DNA of 64,000 bases. It comes from Azolla caroliniana (lineage: Eukaryota; Polypodiophyta). A program made the position numbers and the translations under genes. Of the stretch, positions 33,942 through 43,393 are shown piece by piece. A model generated the notes under the pieces. That model saw only the letters and a list, made by a program, of their open reading frames with translations. It was not told the DNA's origin and did not search any database. The DNA lies in contig JBHGNT010000009.1 of the NCBI GenBank assembly GCA_043228905.1, forward strand, positions 15,004,001-15,068,000. Reading direction: 5' to 3'. Position 1 is the first letter of the stretch; each line of letters begins with the position of its first letter.

Positions 33942-34521
33942 GGTGCAGACCCGGTGAGAACCGGATGAGGAGTACCCGGCTACGGATGACCTGGTGAGAA
34001 CCAGAAGACGAGTACCCGGCAAGCGCCGGATGATGCAGGCTCGGTGAAGAGTGCTCACCGGATGAAGGGACATATTCGTAAATATGTTTCTGAGAGTCCA
34101 TCAGGGCTATATTTGTAAATAGCCGAAAGTCATTTTAGTATAAATATGACTTAGGGCAAACTGTTGTTGATGTCGATGATAGTTGTTGTCATTCTTGTTG
34201 GCGCAAGATTAGAGCGTGCAACTATGTATAGAGAGAGTGAGAGAGAGGAAGAGGTCGTTGCCTCTGATTGTAACCGCCGCCTGTGGCGAAGATAGCAAGC
34301 TCGAGGTCGTGGCCTCGGTGCTTTCTTATTGTACATTATGACATAGTGATAGTTCGCGGTCTGTGGGCTGCCGTGGTTTTTTCCCGAGTTTGGGTTTTCC
34401 ACGTAAACATCCTGTGTACTCTTCTCTCTATCGTGTTGTGTTTCATTCCCTATTTTCTGTGTTTTATTCTAGGCTCGGTTGTGGCCGAGCGTTGTTCAAA
34501 GGGAGCGTGTAGTTCCTGTTA

Positions 34522-35082
34522 GGTTCTTGCATTGAAATATCCTATAAGGAAGACTTCTCGTTGGGAAGAGTATCGGATTATGTCATCCGATAACGGTTTG
34601 TATGGAGAAGGCCCATGTGGCACTCCCTCATAAACAAAACTCGCCTCTCCATCCGTATTATAACGGGATCATTTTGGGGGAAAGTAACAAATGGCAAATA
34701 AAATTGCATGGTCCTTGCTTTTGAAGACTTTCACCCACATACAACGAGCTTCTAGGTTTGTCCTTAGTATTTCTATCCTATTATGTAGTTTTCTCTGAAA
34801 CAATATTGTGACACCTCTTAATCCTCTAGTAGTGCGTCGAGGTGAGGTTTGCCTAAATGTGGACTCCCAAAGAAATCCTTCGACTCATGGGAGTCCTCTA
34901 TTTGGGCTTTGGTGTGTTTCAACCAAAAAAAGTATATCTGATACCTTTAGAAAAAATATCTCCTCTAGGCGATCGGGGTGTGTCCAGAGTGCACCGTTAC
35001 AATTCCATAAGGTCATCCTAAGTGTATTTTTTGTCACATGGGCCACACACTGTCAATTAGTAGAGCAATAATTTATGATCAC
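34522..35082 (-). pseudogene. LINE copy 2 endonuclease N-terminal part
   Basis: Minus-strand sequence homologous to 2940-3400 of LINE copy 1 (for example the stretch around ATCGGATTATGTCATCCGATAA), encoding the start of the APE endonuclease with frameshifts. It continues the LINE interrupted at 21960. Confidence 0.75.
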
Positions 35083-35628
35083 TCACCCGTCTCGATAAAA
35101 GGCGCGATGCCCTTGTTTACGAGTGCACATGACTCGTGGCATACAACTCTTGCGGTGCTCAATTTGCATCTTAGCAAGGTCTTCATCTAAATAGACAGGG
35201 TCCCCACCTAATCCTCGTAGAATTGATATCTTCTTAAAGAATGTGATTCTAGATTCTAAATCTTTAAATTGAAGGACTAAGGCTCTCTTCCTAGTTGGGT
35301 CACGCTCGACCCTCCAAGCTTTGGTGATAGGTAGGGACTCTGTGTACCCTAACATTTTCCCAAGTGTTTGAGCATCCTCGTTGGGGGATGCACCTTCCTT
35401 GAGCCCAATAACACGTACATTTAAGCGTCGGGCCTGACGCATTTTCTCTTCTTCAAGAGTAGTGTTAACAATGTTTTTATCTTTTATTTCTTTTCTAATG
35501 TTTCTTTTAACCACGTCTACCCAACCCGTTTTTGCTAACTCCATGTCAATTTTAACTTCTTTTTTAACTTTTTTAATCTCTTCCTTTATATCTTCTATGG
35601 AGGATATTTCACCGTCCTCCCTAGACAC
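35083..35628 (-). pseudogene. LINE ORF1-like protein with coiled coil and RRM-like region
   Basis: A 181-aa open frame upstream of the LINE endonuclease, in the position of ORF1. The N-terminal third is highly charged and heptad-like (EISSIEDIKEEIKKVKKEVK), probably a coiled coil. The middle has RRLNVRVIGLKEG and RALVLQFKDLESRITFFKK, patterned like the RNA-recognition-type domain of L1 ORF1 proteins, which bind the element's RNA. It has no CCHC knuckle in view. The reading ends at 35083 in a stop. The start is uncertain and sequence above 35640 is degraded. The RRM-like call is by pattern only. Confidence 0.55.
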
Positions 35629-35660
35629 CGCGATGGCAGTAAGTTGTTTTTTATGGTAGG

Positions 35661-36091
35661 TGTTTTACACTTTAAGTTTTTCTATTTCGGCCTTAATGGC
35701 GTCTTTTCCTCTCTATCTTTTTTTCTTGTGGGATTCGGCATCTTTCGCCCATTTTCTCATATCCATCTCTATTTTTGCTAAATGATTAAACAGATCTAAA
35801 AAGTCTTCTTTGCTTATAGCCTCAACTTGTATATCTTTATTTAGATGTCATTGTGGTATCAATAAGAAGAAAGATAAAAGAAAAGGGTGGGAAACTTAGC
35901 CGAGTTTGTGTGGACGTCGCAGTCACATCGGCATTTCCTCGGTTCCATGTAGCACGCAACAAGTACATTGAAAAAACCCTCACCAAAGGAGGCTGGCAGG
36001 CAAAGTGAAAAGCACACACCTCAAAGGTCCACCAAGGGTGTGCACTTTACAACGGTAACAAGAACAAGAACGTGGACAATGCACGTATAGA
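35661..36091. other. No recognisable gene
   Basis: Sequence between LINE ORF1 and the copia LTR, perhaps more LINE 5' region. No motif seen. Confidence 0.4.
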
Positions 36092-36498
36092 TGGTGAGAG
36101 ACAAGCTCAACATTTGTGCGTAATACGACGCGTAACCAGTGCGTAGACTGGGTGCGTAAAATCGGTACACATAACATGGTCGTAGCGGTACGTAAACTGT
36201 GAGGACGATTGAAAGATATTCCTCGTAAGGAATAGTTTTGGGAGTGAGTGTCGAGGCTCATTTATGAGCAGTAAAGTACTATCAGTACTTGTGTCAGCCC
36301 GATTGTCAGGGTTTGTATAAAAGGTGTTCACTGAGCACGATGTATGTACAGATTGAGTATTATTTTTGAATTAAGTTCTTGTGTTTACTCTCTCTCTCTG
36401 TCACTCCTGTGCTTACTGTGCAAACCTAAGCTTTCCATTAAACCAACGTTTTTGGTTGTTCGGTTTTCTTATATTGCTTCCGCATGCCATTCTTTTCA
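36092..36498 (+). repeat. 5' LTR of copia C
   Basis: About 407 bp. TATA box TATAAAAG at 36316-36323. Ends CATTCTTTTCA before TGGTATCAGAGC (36499-36510). Confidence 0.9.
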
Positions 36499-36580
36499 TG
36501 GTATCAGAGCGCGAGGGTTGAGAACCTCTGCAGCCGACTTTGCTTGAAGGAAAAAGCAACGAAGAAGAACAAGAAAACCG

Positions 36581-37462
36581 ATGGACAGAGGAATGGCTAG
36601 CTCGCTTCCGACGAAGAAGCTCGACAGAACCAACTATGCATCTTAGTCCTACAAGATGCACCAGTACCTGCTCGGACACGGTTACTGGAGTTATGTCGAT
36701 GGAGCAAATGACACAACACCCGATTTGACACACAAAGACTTCCCAGCGTGGGAACAATCGGCGAGCAGAGTGTTGTACTGTTTCGCGTCTTGTGTGGGCA
36801 AACAACTATTAAGCTACGTTCGGGATGCAAAAACGCCGAAGGGTGCGTGGGAAAATCTGAAGAAGATCTTCGCCGCGAGCATCATAGCCAGGAAGCTTCA
36901 GCTCCGACAGTAGCTGAGCAACCTACGACAACGGGATTTGTCGGTGGTTGACTATACCTCGATGATCAAGGACATATGTGACTCATTAGCCTCCATCGAT
37001 GTGAACATCGAGGAAAACGAGATGGTCCAGGTCTGTCTCGGGGGTTTGGCGTTAAAGTTCGGAGCGTTCCGAACTATTGTGTGTACCCGGGAGAATACGT
37101 CGTCGTTTTTCGACTTACAGTCGATGCTCCTTATAGAGGAGAACCACGCAGGTGCGTCGACAAGCACGCATGCCGACAACAAGATGTTGTACACGGAGGG
37201 AGAGAGGCCCCGTGGTCATGGCGGACGAGGCGAGTCGGTACGCAATGGAGGCGGCCGACGAGATCAAGGAAGAAGGCACCAAAGTGATGCCGATAGCAAT
37301 TCCAGACCCTCTGGAAACAGGGGGAGTCGAGGCGACAAGAACCGGCAAGGGAAATCCGTTGTGGAATGCTGGTACTGTGGCAAGAAAGGCCACAGGGAGA
37401 GCGAGTTTTGGAAAAAGCGCGCCGATTCGGAGAGAACTGGGTCCGGATCAGGTTCCGGATAG
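36581..37462 (+). pseudogene. Copia C Gag with two internal stops
   Basis: ATG 36581, about 70 bases after the primer site. Gag: KKLDRTNYAS, YKMHQYLLGHGYWSYVDG, FPAWEQSASRVLYCFASC, VDYTSMIKDICDSL and LALKFGAFRTIVCTRE. TAG codons at 36644 and 36911 interrupt one frame. The zinc knuckle reads CWYCGKKGHRESEF, with Phe in place of the last Cys. The basic region before it is RGHGGRGESVRNGGGRRDQ. The same frame continues after a stop at 37460 into the protease. Related Gags are at 53175 and 63850. Confidence 0.9.
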
Positions 37463-37534
37463 ACCGACAAAAGAAATTGGCAATGATCACACTACGCCGC
37501 AGGATTCGGAGAAGCCAGAAAAGGGTCAGTCTTC

Positions 37535-38527
37535 GTGACGAGACATGAAGCAGACTCAATGAAGCAATCTGCCCCGAAATCGGATGAAGTGTGGTACGTC
37601 GACTCTGGCGCGTCAAACCACATGACGTGCCACAAGGAGTGGTTTTCATACCTTGAGAAACCGACGCAACCGGGAGTAGTCGCAATCGGAGACGACACTC
37701 CGCATCCGATCGCGAATGTCAGAGAAGTTCCCTTGACCCACGTCGGGCAGAAAGGGAAACTCATGAACGTGCTACACGTTCTGACAATCACGAAGAATTT
37801 GGTGTCGGTCGGACAGATCGTCGACCAAGGGATGCAGGTCCGGTTTACACACCTCGGGTGCTTCATTGAGGAAGAAGGCCGTATTATTGCGCAAGGGCGC
37901 AGAGATGGGAGGATGTTCATCCTCGACTCTACTGACGGTCGCACCGCAATGTTCAAGAAGGGAAAAAAAGTCAAGTAGGACATCGACTTATGGCACAAGC
38001 GGATAGGCCACGTCAACTACCAGCGGCTTCAGGACCTGCAATCGAAACAGGCGGTGTTCGGACTGCCCAAATTTAGTGGCCGGAAGGCACAAATTTGTGA
38101 AGCCTGCCAGCTTGGGAAGCAACACCGACTTCCATTCCCCAATGATCGTAACCGGAGCCGGAACAAGCTCGACTTGATACACTCCGATGTGTGGGGGCCG
38201 GCACAAAACGTTAGTCTTGGCGGGAGCCGATACTTCGTCTCCTTCATCGACGACTACATGCGGCACGCGTGGATCTACCTCATTGAGAGGAAAAGCGAAG
38301 TCTTCGACTGTTTCTGGGACCTCAACAGGTTCGTGGAAACGGAAACAGGAAGAAAGATCAAGTGCCTACAGTCGGATGGTGGAAAAGAATACTTTTCCGG
38401 TCAATTCAACGGTTATCTACAACAGATGGGAATTCAAAGTGAATTTAGTTGTAGATACACGCCGGAGAAAACGGTGTGGCTGAGAGGAAAAATCGATCGG
38501 TTGTGGAAGCGGCGCGGGCAATGCTAG
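37535..38527 (+). pseudogene. Copia C protease and integrase
   Basis: Protease VWYVDSGASNHMTCH (catalytic DSG intact). A TAG at 37976 separates it from integrase: DLWHKRIGHVNYQRLQ and CEACQLGKQHR (HHCC zinc region), LIHSDVWGPAQN (first Asp), CLQSDGGKEYFSGQF (second Asp). A frameshift near 38465 breaks the frame just before the catalytic Glu region, which resumes in the next segment as VAERKNRSVVE. Confidence 0.9.
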
Positions 38528-40076
38528 AAGAAAAGAGCTTGCCCAAGTTCTATTGGGCCGAGGCGGTACGAACCATGGTATACATCCAGAATCGGATCGG
38601 AGAAAAAGTGTCGGCGCATGAGCAGTATTTCGGAAGGAAGCCGAATCTACGACACTTGAGAGTTTTCGGTAGCATTGCGTATGTGCATGTACCGAAGGAG
38701 AAAAGGAGGAAGTTGGACGCGAAAGCCGAGAAGTGTATCTTGGTCGGTTACTCAGACGAGCAGAAGGGTTATAAGTGTTATAACCCGGGCACCAAACAAG
38801 CATGCGTGAGCCGCGACATTGTGTTTGATGAGTCCGCGTCCTGGTACTTGCCTCTGACTCTGGATCTCAACTCCAATCCGAGCTCTGAAGATGAGGTTAG
38901 CAAGACTGAGATGCCTTCGGAGGAGCCTGAAATCGGGACCCGTGAAGAGAGTTCGATTTCGTTTCGGTTAAGCGGACCGAATGGACGACTGAGTTGGTTC
39001 GATCAGTCCGATGAAGAGCCGGCGAGTAGTGGAGACTCGGTCGTGCATTCCCCGCGCAGGAAGCCTAGGAGACGGCTTACGCGCAAAGAGAAAGGGAAGA
39101 AGAAGGTGTCGGATTCCGACATAGATAGGAATGAGTCAGACCAACGCGAGTCCGACTCCGAGGGAAGCGGTGACAGGTCTTCAAGAGCGAAGTCCACGTC
39201 GGCCAAGAAGGCTAATGACCAATTACGCCGATCTACTAGCCAGAAGAACCCAGTTGTGCGGTTCGGATACAACAAGTACATGGCGCATCATTATGCGTAC
39301 ATGACCCGTGTAGCGGAAGTGCATGAGCCGGAGAGTTACGTAGAAGCGGCTAAGGACGCGAATTGGCACGCCGCGATGGAGGAAGAGATGCACGCATTGG
39401 CGGAAAACGAGACCTGGGACCTAGTTGAGGCACCGAAGGGTGTGAAGCCGATCGGATGTAGGTGGGTGTACAAGGTCAAGTACAACACCGACGGCTCGGT
39501 CAACCGATACAAGGCCCGATTAGTGGCAAAAGGCTACGTGCAGAAACACGACATCGACTACGATGAGACGTTTGCGCCGGTCGCGAAGATGACGATTGTC
39601 CATGTTTTGCTCGCGGTAGCTGCGGGAAAGAGGTGGCACTTACATCCGATGGATGTAAAGAATGCGTTCCTGCAAGGTGAGCTTGAGGAACAGGTGTACA
39701 TGGTACAACCCCCCGGATTTCACTCCGGAACGAACACGTCGGTAGTGTGCCGATTGAAGAAGTCCCTTTATGGAGTAAAGCAAGCCCCGCGTGCCTGGAA
39801 TGCGAAGATCACGCAACAATTGCGTCGGATGGGCTTTGCGACGTCGAAATCGGACTCCTCACTGTTCATCCGAAAAGGTCGACTCGTGCCGGTTAGTATT
39901 CTACTTTATGTTGATCACTTGGTCATCACCGGCGCCGACCTAAGTGAAATCAACCGCGTGAAGCTCCAGCTTACGGCATCATTTGACATGAAGGATCTGG
40001 GAGACCTTCATTACTTCTTCGGGATCGAAGTGATCCGTACCCCCGAAGGCATATTGATCAGCCAACGCCATTACGC
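38476..40076 (+). pseudogene. Copia C integrase end and RT, cut by insertion
   Basis: Long open frame: VAERKNRSVVEAARAML (Glu of the integrase triad), VFGSIAYVHVPKEKR, a Ser/Glu/Arg-rich linker, WVYKVKYNTDGSVNRYKARLV, SLYGVKQAPRAWNAKI and LLYVDHLVITGAD. The RT active site is YVDH instead of YVDD. MKDLGDLHYFFGIEV and ISQRHYA lead to the insertion point at 40076; the frame then reads on artefactually into the LTR of the inserted element. The reading continues biologically at 43394. Confidence 0.92.
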
Positions 40077-40937
40077 TGTCGTGCCTTTCGGCTCCGGATC
40101 GTTGCGTGAGTCGGGTGGGAACCACCGAGGTTTTGGACTAGGAGAAAGAAGAATATGAGATGAGGCTAGTAATGAATAGATTATTAGAAAGATATATAGA
40201 AACTTGTGAATCCCACAAGTATAATTGTTTTAGTTTATCTAAATCGTAGTAATAAATTGAAATAATTTAGAATAGATTAGAGTAGATTGAGAAAAGAGAT
40301 CAAACCTTGTGAATCCCACAAGTATTACATTAATCAATATTTATGTAAGAATATGAATTTAGATTGAAAGAGATAGATTATCTTAAACTTCGTGAATCCC
40401 ACGAGTATATTTTATTAATTGGTGTTTTAGGAAATATATCCAATTTCCCAAATATTTTTCACACACCTATTACATTGTGCTCCCCATCCTTATGTAGTGA
40501 TGGGAGAGACTAAGCATAGCTACATGCTTTTTTTTCTAATATGTTCATGCACACTAAATGTGCATGTGATGCTTTTCTAATCCTTGCTTTTATTTGCTAA
40601 ATATAGTGCTCATGCACGCTAGATGTGCATGAGTCACTTTTTAGTTGCTTGCGTTTTTCTATAAAATATTCACGCACTCTAAAAATACATGATTTACCTT
40701 TTTAATAAAGGTAGGCGCAAATAAAGCAATTATAGTTATTAAATCTATTTATAGAACACTAAAGATAAGGTAGCATAATGGTAAAGTTGAGGTTTGGTTA
40801 TGTGGAGGTACAAGGTTCGAATCTTGCCCTATGCACGTGATAAATATCTTGATATTCTTATTTTATTTATTTATATGTAATTAAATCGGTTATATTATTT
40901 TTACTTTTTCACGTAGTGTACGAAATACACTACGACA
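40077..40937 (-). repeat. 3' LTR of the gag-only element
   Basis: In element orientation it starts TGTCGTAGTGTATTTCG (at 40937) and ends GGCACGACA (at 40077). The terminal inverted repeat is TGTCGT/ACGACA. The tRNA-like segment is at 40768-40836. Confidence 0.93.
40768..40836 (+). ncRNA. tRNA-like sequence in LTR, antisense to the element
   Basis: A-box-like TAGCATAATGGTAAAGT (40771-40787) and B-box GGTTCGAATCTTG (40813-40825), separated by about 25 bases, with GGAGGT in the variable-loop position. GCAT near the start can pair with ATGC at the end. No CCA is encoded. The 3' segment GGTTCGAATCTTGCCCTAT is almost the same as in the antisense tRNA-like part of chromovirus 2. A second copy is at 43224-43292. 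Confidence 0.6.
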
Positions 40938-42494
40938 CTCGCCCCCTCCGAACCCGCACATCCTCCGGTATGTGCCGAAGTTGCCGATGCTCGTTGTCTC
41001 CCCTTCATCCTCCGTTTGTCCCGCTATGTCAACTTTGTCTCTCCATTTTGAGTAGACCCATTCTTTCCACCCGAACCATTGTCGCCATCCGATCCACCAT
41101 ATTCTTTGTTCATTCTTTGCATTGCCATGAGTGGTTGTCATGGTCCCTTGTGGTACTCTTGAGCATCTCGGTGTGTTGTCTCTCTCCACTCCGCGCTTGT
41201 CTTCCGTAGGTTCTACCCACGCGTCGATGTCGACCTCCGAATACGCGCTCGCTGTTAGGTCCTTGTGCGGCTTTAATGCATGCTTTATTTCTCGATGTTG
41301 CGCATGCGTCGTATTAGGCCGTAGCGCATGCTTCGTATTCCATCGTAGTGCATGCGCCGTATTACCCCGTAGTGCATGCTTCTTTTTGCACCGTAGCGCG
41401 TGCTTCTTTTTACGCCGTAGCACGTGCTTCTTTTGGTGCCGTAGTGCGTGCTCCGTATTACATGCTTCTCCCATTGTAGACCCGACCTTCGCGTTGTCAT
41501 GCTTTTCTTTACATCGGAATTTCAGACGGATCATCTTCCATCCGAACCGGCTTCCGACTTTACCTTCCTTGCTGCCACCTCCCGTCTCTCCGGTCTCACG
41601 TTGGTTCTCGGACACAACCGCCGAAGTCTCTAGAATTAGTGGGTAGGAATCCTCGGTATTATCATCTTCCGTTGTTTCACCCATAGCCATGTTCTCCTTG
41701 GCTATCTCTCCTTCGTATGCATCGGCTTCGACCTTCGTTTCGTTGCCGCCACTTTCCTTATCTTCGGTGTTATGTCGACACCCAGGCTCCAGTACCGAAG
41801 TCTCCGAAACAATGGTGAAGGAATCCCTTCGTTCGTGCTCATTTACTTTGTCTTCCTCGTTGCCCTTCCGGTCCTCCACTTTTCCGCCGACACATTCCGT
41901 CTCTCCGGTCTCACGTTGGTGCACAGGCACAACCGCCAAAGTCTCTGGAACCGGTGTGGGGATACCCTTTCGTCCTCGATCTTCCTCCTCCTCGTCCTTT
42001 GTTGGCCTCGACTTTGGTTCGGTTTTAAGCTCCCCTTCAATGTCGACTTGCGACTTTTCATGCATCTCCGAACCCTTCCGCATCAAGCTCTCCTTCGGTG
42101 GTAGTCGGTGGCCGCTTTTCACCCACTGTTGACCGCCGTTCGTGGACCATGTCCTCGTCCGCTTCGGTCTTAGATAGTCATATGTGTCTCGTATAGCTTC
42201 TTCAAAGGACTCCCACATCGGGCTTTGTTGCCGTATCTCGTGGATTCTCTCTTGAAGCTCATCCATAGCCACCCGGTTGAAAGATAACACTTGCAATCTT
42301 TCTGAGATACCATATCGCAACATCTCCATTTTGTAGTCACGTAGATAGCGTGACACGTCCTTTCCATCGAATTGCCCGTTCTGTTGCACGAGCCGTTGTA
42401 CTACTGTCGTGATCTCCGACATCTCGCGTTGTTCTTGTAGCATTCTCTCGAACATCATCATCATCATGTTCATCGCCTCTTGTTGATTCTCCAT
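40890..42494 (-). CDS. Gag-like protein of the non-autonomous element
   Basis: Uninterrupted minus-strand frame of about 534 aa from ATG 42494 (MENQQEAMNMMMMMFERML); the frame is open upstream to an ATG at 42581 inside the LTR. Residues ~40-130 hold FDGKDVSRYLRDYKMEML and ESFEEAIRDTYDYLRP, which I recognise as the capsid-like part of a Gag type seen in Ty3 elements of non-seed plants. A long Glu/Lys/Gly-rich region follows, then eight basic His-containing 8-residue repeats (KHALRCKK type) and a Trp-rich segment (WWIGWRQWFGWKEW). It ends GTYRRMCGFGGGE and runs into the LTR. No CCHC knuckle, protease or RT is present. The function is inferred. Confidence 0.75.
   Translation of the reverse strand: MENQQEAMNMMMMMFERMLQEQREMSEITTVVQRLVQQNGQFDGKDVSRYLRDYKMEMLRYGISERLQVLSFNRVAMDELQERIHEIRQQSPMWESFEEAIRDTYDYLRPKRTRTWSTNGGQQWVKSGHRLPPKESLMRKGSEMHEKSQVDIEGELKTEPKSRPTKDEEEEDRGRKGIPTPVPETLAVVPVHQRETGETECVGGKVEDRKGNEEDKVNEHERRDSFTIVSETSVLEPGCRHNTEDKESGGNETKVEADAYEGEIAKENMAMGETTEDDNTEDSYPLILETSAVVSENQRETGETGGGSKEGKVGSRFGWKMIRLKFRCKEKHDNAKVGSTMGEACNTEHALRHQKKHVLRRKKKHALRCKKKHALRGNTAHALRWNTKHALRPNTTHAQHREIKHALKPHKDLTASAYSEVDIDAWVEPTEDKRGVERDNTPRCSRVPQGTMTTTHGNAKNEQRIWWIGWRQWFGWKEWVYSKWRDKVDIAGQTEDEGETTSIGNFGTYRRMCGFGGGECRSVFRTLREKVKII
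41265..41462 (-). repeat. 24-bp minisatellite coding 8-residue basic repeats
   Basis: Eight degenerate units of 24 bp in the Gag-like gene, encoding (K/T/A)HALR(x)3 units such as KHALRCKK, KHALRGNT and KHALRPNT. Confidence 0.85.
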
Positions 42495-42532
42495 CTCCTT
42501 GCCACCCGCCTTCACGTCGGCTTCACCAACTG

Positions 42533-43393
42533 TGTCGTGCCTTTCGGCTCCGGATCGTTGCGTGAGTCGGGTGGGAACCACCGAGGTTTTGGACTAGGAG
42601 AAAGAAGAATATGAGATGAGGCTAGTAATGAATAGATTATTAGAAAGATATATAGAAACTTGTGAATCCCACAAGTATAATTGTTTTAGTTTATCTAAAT
42701 CGTAGTAATAAATTGAAATAATTTAGAATAGATTAGAGTAGATTGAGAAAAGAGATCAAACCTTGTGAATCCCACAAGTATTACATTAATCAATATTTAT
42801 GTAAGAATATGAATTTAGATTGAAAGAGATAGATTATCTTAAACTTCGTGAATCCCACGAGTATATTTTATTAATTGGTGTTTTAGGAAATATATCCAAT
42901 TTCCCAAATATTTTTCACACACCTATTACATTGTGCTCCCCATCCTTATGTAGTGATGGGAGAGACTAAGCATAGCTACATGCTTTTTTTTCTAATATGT
43001 TCATGCACACTAAATGTGCATGTGATGCTTTTCTAATCCTTGCTTTTATTTGCTAAATATAGTGCTCATGCACGCTAGATGTGCATGAGTCACTTTTTAG
43101 TTGCTTGCGTTTTTCTATAAAATATTCACGCACTCTAAAAATACATGATTTACCTTTTTAATAAAGGTAGGCGCAAATAAAGCAATTATAGTTATTAAAT
43201 CTATTTATAGAACACTAAAGATAAGGTAGCATAATGGTAAAGTTGAGGTTTGGTTACGTGGAGGTACAAGGTTCGAATCTTGCCCTATGCACGTGATAAA
43301 TATCTTGATATTCTTATTTTATTTATTTATATGTAATTAAATCGGTTATATTATTTTTACTTTTTCACGTAGTGTACGAAATACACTACGACA
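42533..43393 (-). repeat. 5' LTR of the gag-only element
   Basis: 861 bp. In element orientation it runs from 43393 to 42533 and is followed by CAGTTGGTGAAGCCGACG, a possible non-Met primer site (TGGTGAAGCC). tRNA-like copy at 43224-43292. Confidence 0.93.
43224..43292 (+). ncRNA. tRNA-like sequence, second LTR copy
   Basis: Same as 40768-40836 except one T to C change (GGTTACGTGG). A and B boxes unchanged. Confidence 0.6.

Larger units (their letters stand above)
21961..34521 (+). mobile_element. Copia family A, old full-length element with nested insertions
   Basis: 5' LTR 21961-22852, Met-tRNA primer site at 22856, gag-pol 22883-28257, purine tract 28256-28267, 3' LTR 28268-34521 (interrupted). 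Flanking repeats GCTTC/GGTTC. It contains two later insertions: a 1.34-kb sequence in the integrase (about 24587-25928) and the intact copia B (28622-33941) in the 3' LTR. Multiple stops make it inactive. It sits inside LINE copy 2. Confidence 0.92.
28268..34521 (+). repeat. 3' LTR of the old copia A element, interrupted
   Basis: Parts 28268-28621 and 33947-34521 (33942-33946 is the second copy of GGTGC). Starts TGTTAGGAAACAGG after purine tract GAAGGGGGAGTT and ends GTTCCTGTTA. The first part holds about 6 minisatellite units; the copia B insertion sits within one of them. Confidence 0.92.
19023..35660 (-). mobile_element. L1-like LINE, copy 2, split by a 12.6-kb nested insertion
   Basis: Minus-strand LINE in two parts: 35660-34522 (ORF1 and endonuclease start) and 21960-19023 (endonuclease end, RT, C-terminus). 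Sequence on the two sides lines up with copy 1 (2897-2940), where the junction is uninterrupted (TTGGGTTCTCGCATTG). The split is due to the copia element 21961-34521, flanked by GCTTC (21956-21960) and GGTTC (34522-34526), a target duplication with one mismatch. Confidence 0.9.
40077..43393 (-). mobile_element. Gag-only LTR retrotransposon (non-autonomous)
   Basis: 3317 bp with LTRs 40077-40937 and 42533-43393 (861 bp each; I see one difference, T versus C in GGTTA[T/C]GTGG). Inserted in copia C RT between CATTACGC and GCTGAATATG with a 4-bp duplication ACGC (40073-40076 and 43394-43397). Orientation is minus: the purine tract (GGAGGGGGCGAG, reverse complement at 40938-40949) abuts the LTR at 40937. 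The interior encodes one Gag-like protein and no protease, RT or integrase, so it must be moved by enzymes from elsewhere. Structurally it resembles the TR-GAG class. Confidence 0.9.

Noticed and set aside
36087-36091. Target duplication of the copia C element at 36-45 kb
   Set aside because: ATAGA on the left does not match the bases after 45117 or 45120; the 5' LTR start is also altered, so the ends may have recombined.
40768-40836. A functional nuclear tRNA gene
   Set aside because: The acceptor and T stems are imperfect and it is duplicated exactly with the LTR. Called tRNA-like instead.
41131-41646. Plus-strand 171-codon Cys/Ser-rich frame opposite the Gag-like gene
   Set aside because: Shadow of the minus-strand coding repeat. 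The opposite strand has the longer frame, the start context after the LTR and Gag motifs.
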